A stretch of DNA of 64,000 nt from Levilactobacillus tongjiangensis (lineage in GTDB: Bacteria; Bacillota; Bacilli; Lactobacillales; Lactobacillaceae), in NCBI RefSeq assembly GCF_003946345.1, contig NZ_RHNY01000004.1, positions 1 through 64,000 of the forward strand, given 5' to 3'. Below are positions 62,561-64,000 of the stretch, piece after piece (position 1 is the first letter of the stretch; each line of letters begins with the position of its first letter). The notes under the pieces are model-generated. The model had not been told where the DNA came from, did not search any database, and was given only the letters and a program-made list of their open reading frames with translations. A program made the position numbers and the translations under genes.

Positions 62561-63241
62561 TTAATAACGCTGTGTTGGGTGAGGATTGTTTCCAGTAAAC
62601 AGCGTAATCTGCTGTCGAATGTACTGATTCCCGGCAATGATGTCTAGCATGCCCTTAGCAAAATCAGCGTACGTGATATAGTCTTGTTGGCCATCATCCG
62701 GGTTCCCAGAGTTAGCAGCATGAAAAACCTCACAGGTTACGTGGTAAGTCCCGGTACTCTGGCCGTTAGGGTCAAAGTTATAGGTAGGCGTCACGTACGT
62801 CCAGTTGATGTCATTAGCGCTTTGCAAAATTGCCAACCCTTCAGCGTGTGCGTTGCAGAGATCCTGCATGTAATCGGGGTAGTAGTCCGGTAGCTCTTGC
62901 AAGGTGTACGTGTGGGCCGTGTTGGTGAAGAGGGTGCTACTTGCGCCCACCTTGAGGTAGTGAATGGGTGTCCCGCGCAGCAGTGAGACAATGTGTGCGA
63001 GACCAGCGGTGTGGACGTACTCTGTTGCCGGTGTCCAGGCGCCTACAGCATCTACGATTGCGTCGATTCCTGTGAGGTCTGCTGATGTTAGATCTAACAT
63101 ATCTTTGATCTGGACGGGTGATAGGTTTGAATTAGCATGTTGTCGGTGGGCGATGCCAACGACTTGGTATCCGCGCCTGCTAGCAGCGCCCATAACCAGT
63201 CGGCCTAACCGACCGTACGCACCAATGATCATAATTTTCAA
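62561..63241 (-). CDS. NAD(P)-binding protein, NmrA/SDR-like
   Basis: A 226-residue Rossmann protein with IGAYGRLGRLVMGAA (GxxGxxG) at the start and AIVDAVGAWTPA downstream. A YxxxK catalytic pair is not evident, so it is an atypical SDR. It lies 21 bases after the related gene at 63263-63910, in an operon that begins beyond the window with an SMR-like transporter. Confidence 0.82.
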   Translation of the reverse strand: MKIMIIGAYGRLGRLVMGAASRRGYQVVGIAHRQHANSNLSPVQIKDMLDLTSADLTGIDAIVDAVGAWTPATEYVHTAGLAHIVSLLRGTPIHYLKVGASSTLFTNTAHTYTLQELPDYYPDYMQDLCNAHAEGLAILQSANDINWTYVTPTYNFDPNGQSTGTYHVTCEVFHAANSGNPDDGQQDYITYADFAKGMLDIIAGNQYIRQQITLFTGNNPHPTQRY

Positions 63242-63262
63242 ACTAACACCTTCTTTGAAATC

Positions 63263-63910
63263 TTAATAAAAGCTGGGCTTGGCCCCCGCTGTGTCGGGCT
63301 CGCTGATACCGATAGATTGTTTGATTGCTTGGCTGTCATCAAGGATTAGGGTAGTTAGGTAGGCGGCCACACTCTTGCGGGAGACCTCGGTCCCCTTAAA
63401 GGCTTGGCCCTTTTGTGTGAGCTCATAGCTCACCATATCTTTATCGGAGAACCAGGCTGGCCGAACGATGGTGTACGCTAAGCGACTGGATTCGATGACT
63501 TTAGCCCCAGCAGCGTACGCAGTTAGTGTGCTCCCTAACATTTGGGCGTTCCATTGGCCGTACTTACCAGGAATTTCGTTGTAAATTCCGTTGGCAGAAA
63601 TCCAGATGATTCGGTTGACCTTGGCTGCTGTCATGGCTGCGACGACGGCTGCACCTTGTTGCTTGAGATTAGCGCCATAAAGGTTGGCGTAGACCAAGTC
63701 TTGCCCCTGTAACGCAGCAGCCAACTGGGCGGTGTCCTTAACGACGTCAGCAACGACGACGGTCACGCGACTATCAATTCTAATGTCAGTGGCCAAACGT
63801 TCAGGATGGCGTACCAATAGGGTGAGTTGCACCCGTGAGTCATCTAGTAAGTTACGGGTAACTAACGTGGCAATGGAACCAGATGCACCAAGAATTAAAA
63901 CTTTTTTCAT
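63263..63910 (-). CDS. NAD(P)-binding oxidoreductase, paralogue of the first gene in the window
   Basis: A 215-residue atypical SDR with LGASGSIATLVTRNLL as the dinucleotide loop. It closely resembles the 213-residue protein at 192-833 over its whole length, including WIS.NGIYNEIPGKYGQWNAQM and KGTEVSRKS. GGAGGATATATC before the ATG. Middle gene of the SMR-SDR-SDR operon on the minus strand. Confidence 0.87.
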   Translation of the reverse strand: MKKVLILGASGSIATLVTRNLLDDSRVQLTLLVRHPERLATDIRIDSRVTVVVADVVKDTAQLAAALQGQDLVYANLYGANLKQQGAAVVAAMTAAKVNRIIWISANGIYNEIPGKYGQWNAQMLGSTLTAYAAGAKVIESSRLAYTIVRPAWFSDKDMVSYELTQKGQAFKGTEVSRKSVAAYLTTLILDDSQAIKQSIGISEPDTAGAKPSFY

Positions 63911-63923
63911 GTGATATATCCTC

Positions 63924-64000
63924 CTAGAATGTAATGACTTTAACGGTTAAGACACCAACGAACATAATAACTAAACCGATTATTTTGGAACGCGTAATAC
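63924..64000 (-). CDS. C-terminal end of an SMR-like small membrane transporter (partial)
   Basis: The last 25 codons before TAG (minus strand, 63924-63926) read ITRSKIIGLVIMFVGVLTVK then VITF: a final transmembrane helix of the kind that ends EmrE/QacC-type small multidrug resistance proteins (family assignment by pattern only). The gene continues beyond the window and its stop lies 13 bases before the next start. Confidence 0.5.
   Translation of the reverse strand, partial: ITRSKIIGLVIMFVGVLTVKVITF

Overview
The window looks like the chromosome of a heterofermentative lactic acid bacterium of the Lactobacillaceae, most like Levilactobacillus (inference). The signs are about 50% G+C, frequent TTG/GTG starts, strong AGGAG-type ribosome sites, a KxYKxGKxW/LPxTG adhesin, a CBS-less GuaB, a phosphoketolase remnant, and the origin-proximal order rsmG-noc-parA-parB-DUF951-ychF-DUF1129. 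No rRNA, tRNA or CRISPR array was seen.

Layout. 0.2-4.0 kb: NAD(P)-binding protein, an ImmA/IrrE-like metallopeptidase overlapping a DUF4411 PIN-like protein, then a ~590-nt ORF-free transcription unit with its own promoter (a perfect cre box over the -35), complementary ends and a terminator: a large structured RNA, ROOL-like in size. 4.3-9.9 kb: nucleoside salvage set with a catalytically degraded phosphopentomutase homologue, NupC-type nucleoside symporter, NCS2 purine permease with a structured leader, and nucleoside hydrolase. 10-17 kb: small hydrophobic peptide, metallophosphoesterase, then the rsmG-noc-parA-parB-DUF951-ychF-DUF1129 block. 17-24 kb: palindrome arrays, secreted Ser/Ala protein, GT39-like membrane glycosyltransferase, guaB. 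24-39 kb: OmpR-type two-component system, D,D-carboxypeptidase, YhgE/Pip protein, GNAT, AzlCD, orphan RelB-like antitoxin, cyclopropane synthase, TPR-like protein, ROK regulator, AI-2E family transporter. 39-47.5 kb: gpmA followed by an AT-rich patchwork: a duplicated gpmA tail plus downstream gene frames a DUF4365-like nuclease gene and partner, then an ApeA-like HEPN gene and a phosphoketolase remnant, a probable defence hotspot. 47.6-64 kb: MarR/MFS pair, frameshifted giant adhesin, UvrA2-type ATPase, hydrolase, two NAD(P)-binding proteins and the end of an SMR-like transporter gene.

The most unusual feature is a family of at least 14 intergenic palindromes of about 130-190 bp plus one truncated copy (6.9, 7.2, 11.5, 17.2-18.3, 21.1-21.7, 23.2-23.6, 33.2, 38.7 and 61.6 kb). 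Each folds as a closing stem around two or three hairpins. The hairpin I call H3 keeps a bulged A and a GCTC-type loop while its lower stem differs between copies yet stays complementary. The closing stem is locus-specific but lies between conserved end sequences and a conserved core. Mismatches in the closing stems are almost all of the kind that become G-U pairs in RNA on one predicted strand. I do not recognise this family. Four intergenic regions carry it as divergent (minus then plus) pairs.

Functional threads: nucleoside uptake and cleavage feed base and pentose into salvage and GuaB; noc/parA/parB act in chromosome segregation; the two-component system, carboxypeptidase, YhgE, glycosyltransferase and adhesins concern the envelope; the 40-46 kb island and the ImmA-DUF4411 pair are likely phage-defence or toxin-antitoxin cargo.
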